Shown piece after piece: positions 25,327 to 33,582 of a stretch of 40,130 nucleotides of DNA. Both the position numbers and the translations under genes were made by a program. Positions within the stretch are counted from its first letter, which is position 1. Every line of letters starts with the position of its first letter. The notes below the pieces were generated by a model. It saw only the letters and a program-made list of their open reading frames with translations. It did not search any database and was not told the origin of the DNA. The stretch is from JAGQRJ01 sp041402045 (GTDB taxonomy: Bacteria; Planctomycetota; J058), in NCBI GenBank assembly GCA_041402045.1, contig JAWKSZ010000076.1, positions 1 to 40,130 on the forward strand. Reading direction: 5' to 3'.

Positions 25327-27579
25327 GTGTCGCCCCGCAGCGGGCTCCGCCGCGTGCTGGGCGAGCTCCCGCACCTGGCCCTGGGCCTCGTGCTCCTCGA
25401 GTGGCTGTTTCGCCGCGTATGGCTGCTCGGGGACGTCGCGCTCGGCAGCGACGTCGGCCTGTTCGCGATCCCGCGCTTCGAGCTCCTGAGTCAGCTCTGG
25501 TGTCAGGGCACGCTCCCCGGCTGGAACCCCTGGTTCGCCGGGGGCGCGCCGCTCTATGGCGACCTGTCCTTCGCCGTGCTCTACCCGGGCAACGCCGCGC
25601 TGTGGCTGCTCGAGCCCCTGGACGCGCTGGGGGTCAGCCTCATGGCCCACCTGGCGCTGACCTTCGTCGGGACCTACGCCGTGCTCCGCGACCGCGGGGT
25701 GGGGCGCCACGCGGCGGCGATCGTGGGCCTGGGCGTGGGCCTGGGCGGCGTGGCCCTGGGGCAGCTCCAGACCCCGATCTACGTGGCGGCCACCGGCTGG
25801 CTCCCGTGGTGCGTCCTGGGCTTCACCCGTTGCGCCCGCGCGCCCAGCGGGCGCCGCCTGGCCCTGGCCGCGTTGCCCTTCGCCTTGACCTTCCTCGCTG
25901 GCGCCCCCGAGAACTGCCTCAGCGCGGCGGCGGTCGCGCTCTGCGCCAGCCGCGGCGCGACGGGCCGACCCTGGCTCGAGCTCGCGGGCCGGCTCGCGCT
26001 CGTGGGGCTCCTCGCCGCCGCGCTCTGCGGCGCGCTGCTCGTGCCGGCGCTGGGGGTGATCGCCGACTCGACCCGCGCCGCGGGGCTGAGCGCGGGGGAG
26101 GCCGGGCGCTGGTCCTTGAGCCCGCTGCAGCTGGCGCAGCTCGCGGCGCCGCTGCGGGTGGGGCACGGCGCGCTCCCGGTGGAGCTCCTGCTCAGCGACT
26201 ACCGGCCCTGGCACGCCTGGCCTCTACGTGGGGGCCGTGCCCTGCGCGGGGCGCTCCTCGGGCTGCGCGAGGCTGCGCGCGGCGGCCCGAGCTGTGGGGG
26301 CCCTGGGGTATTCTGCTACGCTCGCCTGCGGCTCGTTCTTGCCGGTCTACGGGCTCCTGAGCGAGCTGCCCGCTGCGGGCGTTCCGCTACCCCGCCAAGC
26401 CTGGGTCCTGACCTGGTTCCTGCTGAGCCTGCTGGCCGGCTCCCGCCTCGAGCGCGCCGCCCGCGGCCTCGCCCTGCGCCGGACGTGCTGGCGGCCCTGG
26501 CGTCAGTGTCCACGGCGCTGGGGCTGGGCCTCGCCGCCGCCTGGGGCGGGAGCGCGTGGCCCGCCGCGCTCGGCGCGCTGGCCGCGGGGGCGGGGCGCTC
26601 TGGCGCGCACCTGCCGCCCGCTGCGCGCCTCCTGGCCCTGACCCTCTGCGACCTGGCGCTGGCGGGGGCCCTGGTGGTGGAGACCGCGCCGCGGACCTTG
26701 TTCGCGCCGCCGCAGCTCGCCGAGGTGGTGGCCGCTGCGGAGCGCCGCGAGGTCCTGCAGCGGGGACCTTGCAGGCATCTTTCACGCCTGGGCCTCGACC
26801 TCGAGCCCCAGGGCGTCGTACAGCGCGAGCGAGCAGCACTCTGGCGCGAGGCGCTGCTCCCCAACGCCGGGGCGCCCTTCGGGGTGCGCACCGTGGCCGG
26901 GTTCAGCTCGATCCTGCTCGCGCGCCCCCAGGCGCTGCTCGCCGAGGGGCGGGCCGCAGGCCTCGACGAGCTCGAGCTCAACGCGCTGCTCGGGGCCGAG
27001 CTCCTGGTCTACACGCTGGCCGACGTGGCCCGGGTGCACTCGGCGCTGACTCCGGTCGCCGACGGCGGCCTGTGGCGCCTCGGCCGCCTGCGGCAGACGC
27101 GGCCCTGGGCCGCGGTCTACCAGCACCCGACGCGGGTGCGCGACGCCGCCGCGGCGCGCGCCGCGCGGGTCGCGGCGGGCCCCGAGGAGGCCGTGCTCGA
27201 GGCCGAGCCGCGCCCTGGAGGACCCCCGCGCCGGGTCGAGGCGCAGGTGCGCCTGCTCGCGGCCACGCCGGACGCCCTCGAGCTCGAGGTCGACACCCCC
27301 CACCCCGGGGTCCTCGTGGTGCGCGAAGCCTTCGCCCGGGGCTGGAGCGCCGAGGTGGACGGGGCGCCGGCGCCGGTGCTCGCGGCGGACGCCATGTTCC
27401 GCGGAGTGGAGCTCGAGGCGGGGCGACACCGGGTGCAGTTGCGCTACCGCGTGCCCGGCTGGCGCCTGGGGCTGGCGCTCAGCGCCCTCGGGGCCCTCGC
27501 CCTGGCGGTTTGCCTCGGCCGCGGAGGCGGGACAGGGGCGTCGAGGCCATGGGGCAGGGGTGTCTCGGTCTCGGGCTAA
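25327..27579 (+). CDS. YfhO-like multi-pass membrane protein, internally frame-scrambled
   Basis: The start (GTG 25327) is uncertain. The product matches the YfhO pattern: WNPWFAGGAPLYGDLSFAVLYP near residue 66, several hydrophobic helices, and a C-terminal periplasmic module with RGWSAEVDG, ADAMFRGVELEAGRHRVQLRYR and a final helix. YfhO-type proteins act in glycosylation of envelope polymers such as lipoteichoic acid in Gram-positives; the substrate here is unknown. Between about 26224 and 26480 (residues 300-385) the one open frame is nonsense. The conserved sequence continues in other frames: YVGAVPC, then ALLGLR, RRPELWGPWGIL, SFLPVYGLLSELP, FRYPAK and WVLTWFLLSLLAG, needing at least six frame changes. 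Single-base errors in the sequence are the likely cause. Confidence 0.75.
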   Translation: MSPRSGLRRVLGELPHLALGLVLLEWLFRRVWLLGDVALGSDVGLFAIPRFELLSQLWCQGTLPGWNPWFAGGAPLYGDLSFAVLYPGNAALWLLEPLDALGVSLMAHLALTFVGTYAVLRDRGVGRHAAAIVGLGVGLGGVALGQLQTPIYVAATGWLPWCVLGFTRCARAPSGRRLALAALPFALTFLAGAPENCLSAAAVALCASRGATGRPWLELAGRLALVGLLAAALCGALLVPALGVIADSTRAAGLSAGEAGRWSLSPLQLAQLAAPLRVGHGALPVELLLSDYRPWHAWPLRGGRALRGALLGLREAARGGPSCGGPGVFCYARLRLVLAGLRAPERAARCGRSATPPSLGPDLVPAEPAGRLPPRARRPRPRPAPDVLAALASVSTALGLGLAAAWGGSAWPAALGALAAGAGRSGAHLPPAARLLALTLCDLALAGALVVETAPRTLFAPPQLAEVVAAAERREVLQRGPCRHLSRLGLDLEPQGVVQRERAALWREALLPNAGAPFGVRTVAGFSSILLARPQALLAEGRAAGLDELELNALLGAELLVYTLADVARVHSALTPVADGGLWRLGRLRQTRPWAAVYQHPTRVRDAAAARAARVAAGPEEAVLEAEPRPGGPPRRVEAQVRLLAATPDALELEVDTPHPGVLVVREAFARGWSAEVDGAPAPVLAADAMFRGVELEAGRHRVQLRYRVPGWRLGLALSALGALALAVCLGRGGGTGASRPWGRGVSVSG

Positions 27580-27861
27580 GTCGTTTGAGTGCAGTCGACT
27601 GAGGCTGGCGTAGAGCTTGCTCCTGGGTAGGTCGAAGACGACCCCAACCCCGGAGCCTCCCATTCGCCGTCGCACCCTGACTCGCCGTGCCCTCCCCGGT
27701 TGCGCCCGCGCTGCTCGGCGCGCTCGCCGCGCGCTGCGCCTGCGCCGCCGCGCCTCCACCTCCCTGTTCCAGGCGCGCTCGCGCTACCCGCAGGAGGTCG
27801 ACCCTCGGCGCCGACGCGCCTCACTCCGGACGCCCGACCCCGACTCTCCCGAGGACGCCGC
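27580..27861. other. Gene-free gap before the GGDEF gene
   Basis: There is no convincing coding frame. A perfect 10-bp palindrome CAGTCGACTG lies at 27592-27601, just after the YfhO stop, and a small hairpin (GGTCG, AAGA, CGACC) at 27630-27643. The rest is GC-rich with nothing recognisable. Confidence 0.5.
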
Positions 27862-29230
27862 ATGATCGACTCCCCCGTGATCCCTGCTCCCGCTTCCGGT
27901 CACCCCGTCGCGCTCTGCGGCGCCGACCTGGAGCTCCCCGCGCTCTACACCCGGCTGCTGAAGCTGGGGTGGGACGAGGTCCCGCCCTGGAAGTTCCTGC
28001 GCGGGGAGCGCTTCCGCGAGGTCCAACGCCGCGTCGCCGCCGAGGCGGCCGGGGAGTCCCTGATTCCGTTCGCCGTGCACACCCAGCGCGACACGGTGGC
28101 GTGCTTCCGCCCGCGGGCCCACGGCGCGGCGCAGGTGCTCATGCTGCACCCGCGCCTGGGCCTCGAGTCCTTCACGCTGGAGCCCAGCTTCGAGGCCTGG
28201 CTCCAGGGCGTGTCGGACGCCTGGGAGTCCCGCGAGAGCCACGAGCTGGAGGCCCCTCGCGGGCGCCCGCTGCCCTCGCCCACGCCCACCATGGACGAGG
28301 GTCAGGACACGCGCAGCACGACCCGTCGACACCTGCTGCGGGTGCTGCGCGAACACGACGTGGACCTCGACTTCGTGTCCGTCGAGGCAGAGGACCGCGC
28401 CCCCGCGGACCCCGCCCAGCGTCGGTTGCACGAGCGCGTGCGAGGCGAGCGCGGCGAGCGCCTCTACGCCGACATGCTGTTCGTGCTCACCCAGCACCGC
28501 TACCCCGACCGCATGGCGCGCTGGCTCTGGAGCCGGATCTTGGCCCACAAGCGCGAGCTGACCCGCCTCCTGGGCCGCGAGGTCCAGGTCACCGTGGCCA
28601 GCCTCGACTTCCTCACGCAGCACTCGCACCTCGTGGACGGCGCGCTCGTGCTCTGCAGCGAGGACGAGCTGAACCAGGTCGCCGACGTCGCCCTGCGCGA
28701 CGGCCTGACCGGGCTGTTCGACCAGGCCACGTTCAAGGTCCGCCTGCAGCGCGAGCTGGAGCGCACGACGCGCTACCACTCGCCGCTCTCACTCCTGATC
28801 TGCGACCTCGACCACTCTCAAGCGCCTGAACGACGAGCACGGCCACCTGGTCGGGGACGAGGTCCTGGCCGAGGTCGGCGCGATCCTCTGCGACGAGGCG
28901 CGGGCCGTCGACGTCCCGCGCGCTACGGCGGCGAGGAGTTCGCGATCTTGCTCCCGAGACCTCTCGCCGAGGACGCCGACCCTGGCCCAGCGGATTCGGC
29001 GCGCCGTCGAAGCGCGCTTCGCCGGGACCCTGAACGTGACCTCAGTTGCGGCGTGGCCGCGGCGCCGGAGGACGGCCGCCGTCCGACGAGCTGATCGCCG
29101 CCGCCGACCGCGCGCTCTACCGCGCCAAGGCCGAGGGCGCAATCGAGCTGGACTGCGCGGGTGGAGGCCCTGGCCGACACCGCGCCTCCCGTCGGACGCG
29201 GTGTCCGCGGTGAGGCCCCGCCACGCCTGA
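27862..29230 (+). CDS. GGDEF-domain protein (probable diguanylate cyclase), frameshifted
   Basis: ATG 27862 follows GAGGA by 6 nt. The N-terminal ~290 residues, in one frame, are a helical domain I do not recognise. DGLTGLFDQATFKVRLQREL at about residue 280 starts a GGDEF domain. From there the frame must change near 28817 (to read KRLNDEHGHLVGDE), 28915 (RYGGEEFAILLP, the active-site motif GGEEF), about 28960 (TLAQRIRRAVEARF), 29040 (SCGVAAAPEDG) and 29083 (ELIAAADRALYRAKAEG). Reassembled, it is a complete GGDEF domain that would make c-di-GMP from two GTP. As written, the open frame stops at 29094. The true end (29213 or 29230) is uncertain. The conserved blocks suggest sequence errors rather than decay. 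Confidence 0.7.
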
Positions 29231-29247
29231 ACGAAAGGACGACCCCC

Positions 29248-29747
29248 ATGAAGATCGACATTGGAATCGACGAGGGACCCAGCGCGAGCAGATCGCCAGC
29301 GGGCTGCTTTGCTTCCTGGCCGACAGCTACACCCTCTACGTCAAGACCCACAACTTCCACTGGAACGTGACCGGGCCCATGTTCCGCACCCTGCACCTCA
29401 TGTTCGAGGAGCAGTACATGGAGCTGGCGACCGCGGTGGACACGATCGCGGAGCGGATCCGCGCACTCGGAGTCTACGCCCCGGGCAGCTACACCCAGTT
29501 CAAGGAGCTGGCCACGGTCGAGGAGGAGACCGGCGTGCCCAACGCCGAGCACATGCTGCAGCAGCTCGTGGAGGACCACGAGACGGTGGTCCGCACCGCG
29601 CGCCGCGCGCTGCCGACGGCGGAGCAGGCCGACGACGAGGCCACGGTGGACCTGCTCGTGGCCCGCATGCGGGTCCACGAGAAGACCGCGTGGATGCTGC
29701 TCCGTCTATTGCCTGCCGAGAGCCCGGTGCTCATGCCCACGAGCTAG
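29248..29747 (+). CDS. dps: Dps/ferritin-like DNA-protection protein, one frameshift near 29278
   Basis: ATG 29248 with AAGGA upstream opens MKIDIGIDEG. A missing base near 29278 then shifts the frame. From there the sequence is a clear Dps protein of about 165 residues: EQIASGLLCFLADSYTLY, KTHNFHWNVTGPMF, LHLMFEEQYMEL, AVDTIAERIRALG and a C-terminal helix with VHEKTAWML. The ferroxidase residues of the family (His in HNFHW, Asp and Glu in DTIAERIR) are present. Dps dodecamers bind DNA and oxidise and store iron, protecting against peroxide. The gene lies 18 bp after the GGDEF gene and ends at a strong bidirectional stem-loop. Confidence 0.82.
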
Positions 29748-31548
29748 TGCTGCGCACGCCACAGGCCGACGCGAAAGCGCGCGAGGTTCCCCTCGCGCGC
29801 TTGCTCGCAGGGAGCGGATCCGGATCGAGGTCGCCGCGCAGCGTGAGGTGTCGGCCGCCGGGCCGTCGGCGGAGCTCGAGGCCGCGCAGGCTGCACGCCG
29901 CCGGGCACCGCGGGTAGCGGAAGCCTGACCACACCCGGGGCAGGAGCTGGATCACCGGGGGCACGAGGAAGTCCACGTGAAGGTCGCGACCCTGTCCCGT
30001 CGATCGCCGCCAGCGGGCTCTGGGTGACCTGGGTCCGCACCGCCGGGCGCCCGCTCACGCTGAGCTTGAGCGTGTTGTTGGCGTCGACGGTGACCCTGGC
30101 CGGTGAAGTCGACCTGGGTCGTGACCTTCGAAGCACCGAGCCGCCAGGTCTCGACTTCGGCGGGGGCCACGTAGATCTGCACCGAGAACTCGGCCAGGGT
30201 CACCCCAGCGTCGGCGCCCGGGCGCGCCGAGATCACCGGCGGCAGCCGCGGGGACGAGCTCGAGCTCGAGGGGATCGAACGGCCGATCACGCCCACGAGC
30301 TGGGGCAACGGGGCCTGCAACCAGGAACGCGCCTCGAGGGGGATCGTCGCCGGGAGCCTGAGCTGGCCGCCGACCGCGGTCGAGGGAGACGTCGAGGAGG
30401 CCGCTCCTGCCAGGCGGCGTAGCCGATCCGGTTGAGAAGTTGTCGTTTCGGCGCTGACCGCGGAGGCGATGGCCGAGGTCGCGCCGCGCCGGGGTGGCCA
30501 AAGAGCCCGGCCCGCTGCGCCCGGCGACCGGCGGGACCGCCACGTCGGCGGCCGCGAGCACGAACGCGCCCTGGGGGTCGACGGCGACCTGGCTCGGGGT
30601 CAGGCGCACGGTGACCGGGCGCCCGAGGACGGTGCGGGTCACGGGCTGGTTGAACACGAGCAGCGCCTGGTCCACCTGAGCCGGGATCGTCTGCTCGATC
30701 TGGGTCTTGATCTGGTCCACGATCACCCGGCGCACCGCGCCGCGGATCAGGTTCTCCAGGAAGCCCGGGAAGCCGGAGATATCGAAGCGGAACCCGTCCA
30801 GGGTGACCTGGGAGTTCGTCATGCGGCTCGCGAGCCCGCCGCCGGGCTGGCCCACGAGGGACGCGCGGCCGGTGATCGTGGCCAGGGTCGCGGTGGTGCG
30901 CACGGTGCGGTTGAAGTTCATGAAGCCCAGGCGCCCGCGCAGGCGCACGGTCAGGTCCACGTTCGGGACCTCGACCCGCACCGCGAGGTAGCCGGCCTGG
31001 GGGTCGAGGCTCAGGCGCGGGGTCCCGAAGCTCGCCGCCTCGGCGGTCACGGTGACCCGGGTCAGGCCTGAGGTGTCCTCGTAGAGCGGGTTCTGCGCGC
31101 GGATCAGGGCGCCGAGGTCGGCGCGGGCCAGCTCCTGGGCGGCGAGGGCCTCGATCGCCTGGAAGCCGGGGCGGTTGAGCCGGGCGGCGACGGCGTCGGG
31201 CACGACCTGGGTCGTGGGACGGAAGCTCCCCGCGAGGACCGCGGTGCGCACCGCGCTGCCGTTGGCGGAGGGGTCGAAGGCCTCGACCTCGATCGCGTTC
31301 ACCCCGGGGGTGACCGCCACGAGCTGGGCGAAGTTGCCGGCGGCGTCGGGGATCACGGGGACCCCGTTGACCACCAGCACCGCCACCCCGCCGGCGTCGG
31401 TCACCGTGCCGGCGACGCGCACGGTGCCCGCGGGCACGAGCTCGCCCCGGGCGGGGGAGCTGAGGGTGAGCTGAGGCGGGGTCGTGTCTTGGGCGAAGGC
31501 GAGCGGCGCGCAGACCAGCAGCGCGACCAGCCAGCGAACGGACGTCAT
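29744..31548 (-). CDS. Secreted protein with Ig-like and TULIP-like domains, 3' part frameshifted
   Basis: ATG 31548 has AAGGAGG 5 nt upstream. A signal peptide (1-19, ending AFAQ) is followed by a bacterial Ig-like domain (about 22-100; TPPQLTLSSP, GGVAVLVVNGVPV, PGVNAIEVEA). A beta-strand-rich region with long amphipathic helices (LIRGAVRRVIVDQIKTQIEQ) follows. It resembles lipid-binding TULIP/BPI-type domains, which is a tentative call. Below about 30480 the conserved sequence jumps frames: LLNRIGYAAW, GLLDVSLDRG, LPQLVGVIGRS, VTLAEFSVQIYVAPAEVE, TVDANNTLKLSV and HVDFLVPPVIQLLPRVW lie in different frames, at least five shifts. The exact stop cannot be read; 29744 is the nearest stop in one frame. 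It converges on dps. Confidence 0.65.
29775..29802. terminator. Strong bidirectional stem-loop between dps and the convergent gene
   Basis: AAGCGCGCGAGG, TTCC and CCTCGCGCGCTT form a 12-bp perfect stem with a 4-nt loop, 28 bp after the dps stop. Short T tracts on both sides and the convergent gene layout fit a shared terminator. Confidence 0.7.
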
Positions 31549-31584
31549 GGGGTCCTCCTTCCCGCACCCTCTCCGGGGGCGGCG

Positions 31585-31590
31585 AGGGTA
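31585..31590 (-). promoter_or_regulatory. Possible -10 element (TACCCT) for the secreted Ig/TULIP gene
   Basis: On the minus strand TACCCT lies about 37 bp before the ATG at 31548. A TTGAGG further upstream is 21 bp away, too far for an ideal -35. Weak call. Confidence 0.2.
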
Positions 31591-31635
31591 GCACGGGCCC
31601 CCAGGCCGGCGCCTCAAAGATCCCTGGGCGGCGGG

Positions 31636-31641
31636 TAGGAT
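31636..31641 (+). promoter_or_regulatory. Possible -10 element (TAGGAT) for the nitroreductase gene
   Basis: TAGGAT lies 38 bp before the ATG at 31679, in the 130-bp gap between two divergent genes. The same hexamer appears before the ABC ATPase gene. No good -35 is visible. Confidence 0.3.
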
Positions 31642-31678
31642 ACGCCGCGTCGCGTCAATCCCTGCCAAGCGAGCCGCC

Positions 31679-32353
31679 ATGAGCGAGCCCCCCTTCCAGC
31701 CCCTCGAGTTCCAGCGCCTGGAGCCCGCCGCCATGCAGGCCGCGGCCCGCGCCTTCCGCGAGTCGATCGTGCGCCGGCGCAGCGTGCGCCAGTTCTCGTC
31801 GGAGCCGATCCCCCCGGGGATCCTCGAGGACTGCCTGCTCGCCGCCGGCTCGGCCCCGTCGGGGGCGCACCTCCAGCCCTGGCACTTCGCGGTGGTCACC
31901 GACCCCGAGCTCAAGGCTCGGATCCGCGAGGCCGCGGAGGAGGAGGAGCGGCTCAACTACTCGGGGCGCATGCCCGAGGCCTGGCTCGACGTCCTGCGCC
32001 CGCTGGGCACCGACGCGGTCAAGGAGCACATAACGACCGCCCCCGCGTTGATCGTGGTCTTCGCCCAGCGCCGGCCGCCGCCGGAGACCGGGCGCAGCAA
32101 GAACTACTACGTGAGCGAGTCGGTGGGGATCGCGACCGGGTTCTTGATCGCCGCGCTCCACGCCGCGGGGCTCGCGACCTTGACCCACACCCCGAACCCC
32201 ATGCAGTTCCTGCGCGAGCTGCTCGGGCGCCCCGAATACGAAATGCCCTTCGTGCTGCTCCCGGTGGGCTACCCGGCCGCGGACTGCGAGGTCCCCGCCC
32301 TCGAGCGCAAGCCGCTGGAGGCGATCAGCACCTGGTTCGGTCCGCGGAGCTGA
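31679..32353 (+). CDS. Nitroreductase-family flavoprotein
   Basis: The 224-residue protein carries the FMN-dependent nitroreductase pattern. RRRSVRQFSSEPIPP (about 32-46) binds the FMN phosphate, then come APSGAHLQPWHFAVV (about 59-73) and a dimer-interface helix with YYVSESVGIATGFLIAAL. AGLATLTHTPNPMQFL and PFVLLPVGYPA close the fold. The THTPNPM and VGYPA stretches resemble the branch that includes iodotyrosine deiodinase-like enzymes rather than classical NfsB. Such proteins use NAD(P)H to reduce aromatic nitro, halo or quinone compounds in the cytoplasm; the substrate is unknown. It converges on the next gene with only 4 bp between stops. Confidence 0.88.
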   Translation: MSEPPFQPLEFQRLEPAAMQAAARAFRESIVRRRSVRQFSSEPIPPGILEDCLLAAGSAPSGAHLQPWHFAVVTDPELKARIREAAEEEERLNYSGRMPEAWLDVLRPLGTDAVKEHITTAPALIVVFAQRRPPPETGRSKNYYVSESVGIATGFLIAALHAAGLATLTHTPNPMQFLRELLGRPEYEMPFVLLPVGYPAADCEVPALERKPLEAISTWFGPRS

Positions 32354-32357
32354 CCGT

Positions 32358-33113
32358 CTACGCTGCCCAGTGGGGTACGTAGATCAGGAGCCCCTGGCCC
32401 CGCGCCGCGCTGAGCTGCGCGCGGAAGAGCTGCTTGCCCTCGGTCGGGTGGTGCCGCACGAGGAACACGCCCAGGTCGGTGTCCAGGTAGTAGCGGTGGG
32501 TCAGGGTCTGGGGGGCGTCGGCGAACGCGGTCTCGATCCAGGCCACGCGCTCGGCGCCGTGCAGCTCCTCGCGGAGCACGTCGAGGACCTCGCTGAAGTG
32601 CACCTGGCGCCGGCCCTGGCGCTGGAACACGCCCGAGCCCAGGGTCGCGTGGATCCGGTTCACCCCCCGCGCGGGGTCCCCCGCCGGGGCGTAGGCGCTC
32701 GAGCGGCGCAGGTAGACCTTGGCCGAGGGGATCCGGTCGACCCCCAGCCGCTCGCGCAGCACGCGCCACAGCGGCTTGAGCTGGTCCAGGCGCGGGAGCG
32801 GCTCGGCCTCGCGCAGGCGCAGCACGCCGTGGGCGGCGTAGCGCTCCTTGCCGTCGTCCTTGGCCTCCAGCCGGGTGAGGTACTCCACGTCGTGGTGGGT
32901 GGGGACGTCGGTGCGCTGGAAGAAGGTGAACTCGTCGAAGGGTCCCTTGCGGAACACGCACACCGACTGGAAGCCCTGGCAGAGGAACAGGTCGAAGGGC
33001 AGCAGGCGCTCGCGGCGCACCTTGCGCGACTCGGTCAGCGGCCGGGTCTGGCTCCCGCTGGCGGCGAGCCTGAGGATCTTGGTGCTCCGCTCGAGCTCGG
33101 CTGCGACGGCCAT
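32358..33113 (-). CDS. Conserved-looking protein of unknown function
   Basis: ATG 33113 is supported by a GGAGGT site 6-7 nt upstream; the frame also extends upstream but without plausible protein sequence. The 251-residue product has no signal peptide or membrane helix. Recognisable stretches include LLPFDLFLCQGFQSVCVF (about 42-60), KGPFDEFTFFQRTDVPTHHD, KVYLRRSSAY and a C-terminal RYYLDTDLGVFLVRHHPTEG with LLIYVPHWAA at the very end. It is rich in aromatic and basic residues and mixed alpha/beta in character. I recognise no family. The coding bias matches neighbouring real genes. Confidence 0.75.
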   Translation of the reverse strand: MAVAAELERSTKILRLAASGSQTRPLTESRKVRRERLLPFDLFLCQGFQSVCVFRKGPFDEFTFFQRTDVPTHHDVEYLTRLEAKDDGKERYAAHGVLRLREAEPLPRLDQLKPLWRVLRERLGVDRIPSAKVYLRRSSAYAPAGDPARGVNRIHATLGSGVFQRQGRRQVHFSEVLDVLREELHGAERVAWIETAFADAPQTLTHRYYLDTDLGVFLVRHHPTEGKQLFRAQLSAARGQGLLIYVPHWAA

Positions 33114-33184
33114 GGGCCACCTCCGTGACCCTGCTATCGGCTGGGGGCGCGGGCCCCTAAAGCCCGTTCGGGAAAATTCACGCC

Positions 33185-33263
33185 GCCCTGCCCCTGCCCC
33201 CCTGCCCCTGCCGCTGCCGCTGCCCTGCCCTGCCGCTGCCGCTGGCGCTGCCGCTGCCGCTGG
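33185..33263. repeat. Low-complexity (CTGCCG/CTGCCC)n tract
   Basis: About 80 bp of imperfect CTGCC and GCTGCC repeats upstream of the minus-strand gene starting at 33113, within the 469-bp gene-free stretch 33114-33582. Strong strand asymmetry (C-rich on plus). Confidence 0.8.
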
Positions 33264-33290
33264 TCGCGACGTTGCCGACGATTCGGATCT

Positions 33291-33449
33291 ACCGCCAAGG
33301 CCGCCAAGGAGCGCCAAGGCTCCGCTGTGCGACCTCGCTCTGCGTGACTGGGGAAGGTGCAGGAGGGACCGCAAGGCGCGGCTTCGTCTAGCAGCCCCGC
33401 ACGGCTCGACCCGGCGGAGCCCTTGGCGCTCCTTGGCGGCCTTGGCGGT
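33291..33449. repeat. Long inverted repeat, 36-37-bp arms around an 85-bp centre
   Basis: The left arm (33291-33327) contains three direct copies of CGCCAAGG. The right arm (33413-33449) is its reverse complement with one extra base and a terminal mismatch. The centre (33328-33412) carries no coding sequence. The arms could form a long hairpin or cruciform, or be the ends of a small non-autonomous element. I do not see target-site duplications. Confidence 0.85.
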
Positions 33450-33507
33450 TGGCCTTCTTCTTTGGCCAGGCGCGATCGGACCGCGGGCAGGCCCCTGACC
33501 AAAGGGA

Positions 33508-33535
33508 GACCCCGCCGGGGGAGGCCGGCGGGGTC
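33508..33535 (-). terminator. Stem-loop terminator for the DUF3298-like gene
   Basis: Read on the minus strand, GACCCCGCCGG, a 6-nt loop and CCGGCGGGGTC form an 11-bp perfect stem. TCTCCCTTTGG follows. It lies 47 bp after the stop codon at 33583. Confidence 0.7.
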
Positions 33536-33582
33536 GGGGGGAGATAGGGAGTGGGGATTCGAAAAAAGGAGAGGACCGTGAG

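Noticed and set aside
33291..33449. Insertion sequence.
   Set aside because: The 85-bp centre cannot encode a transposase and no target duplication is visible; at most it is a non-autonomous element.
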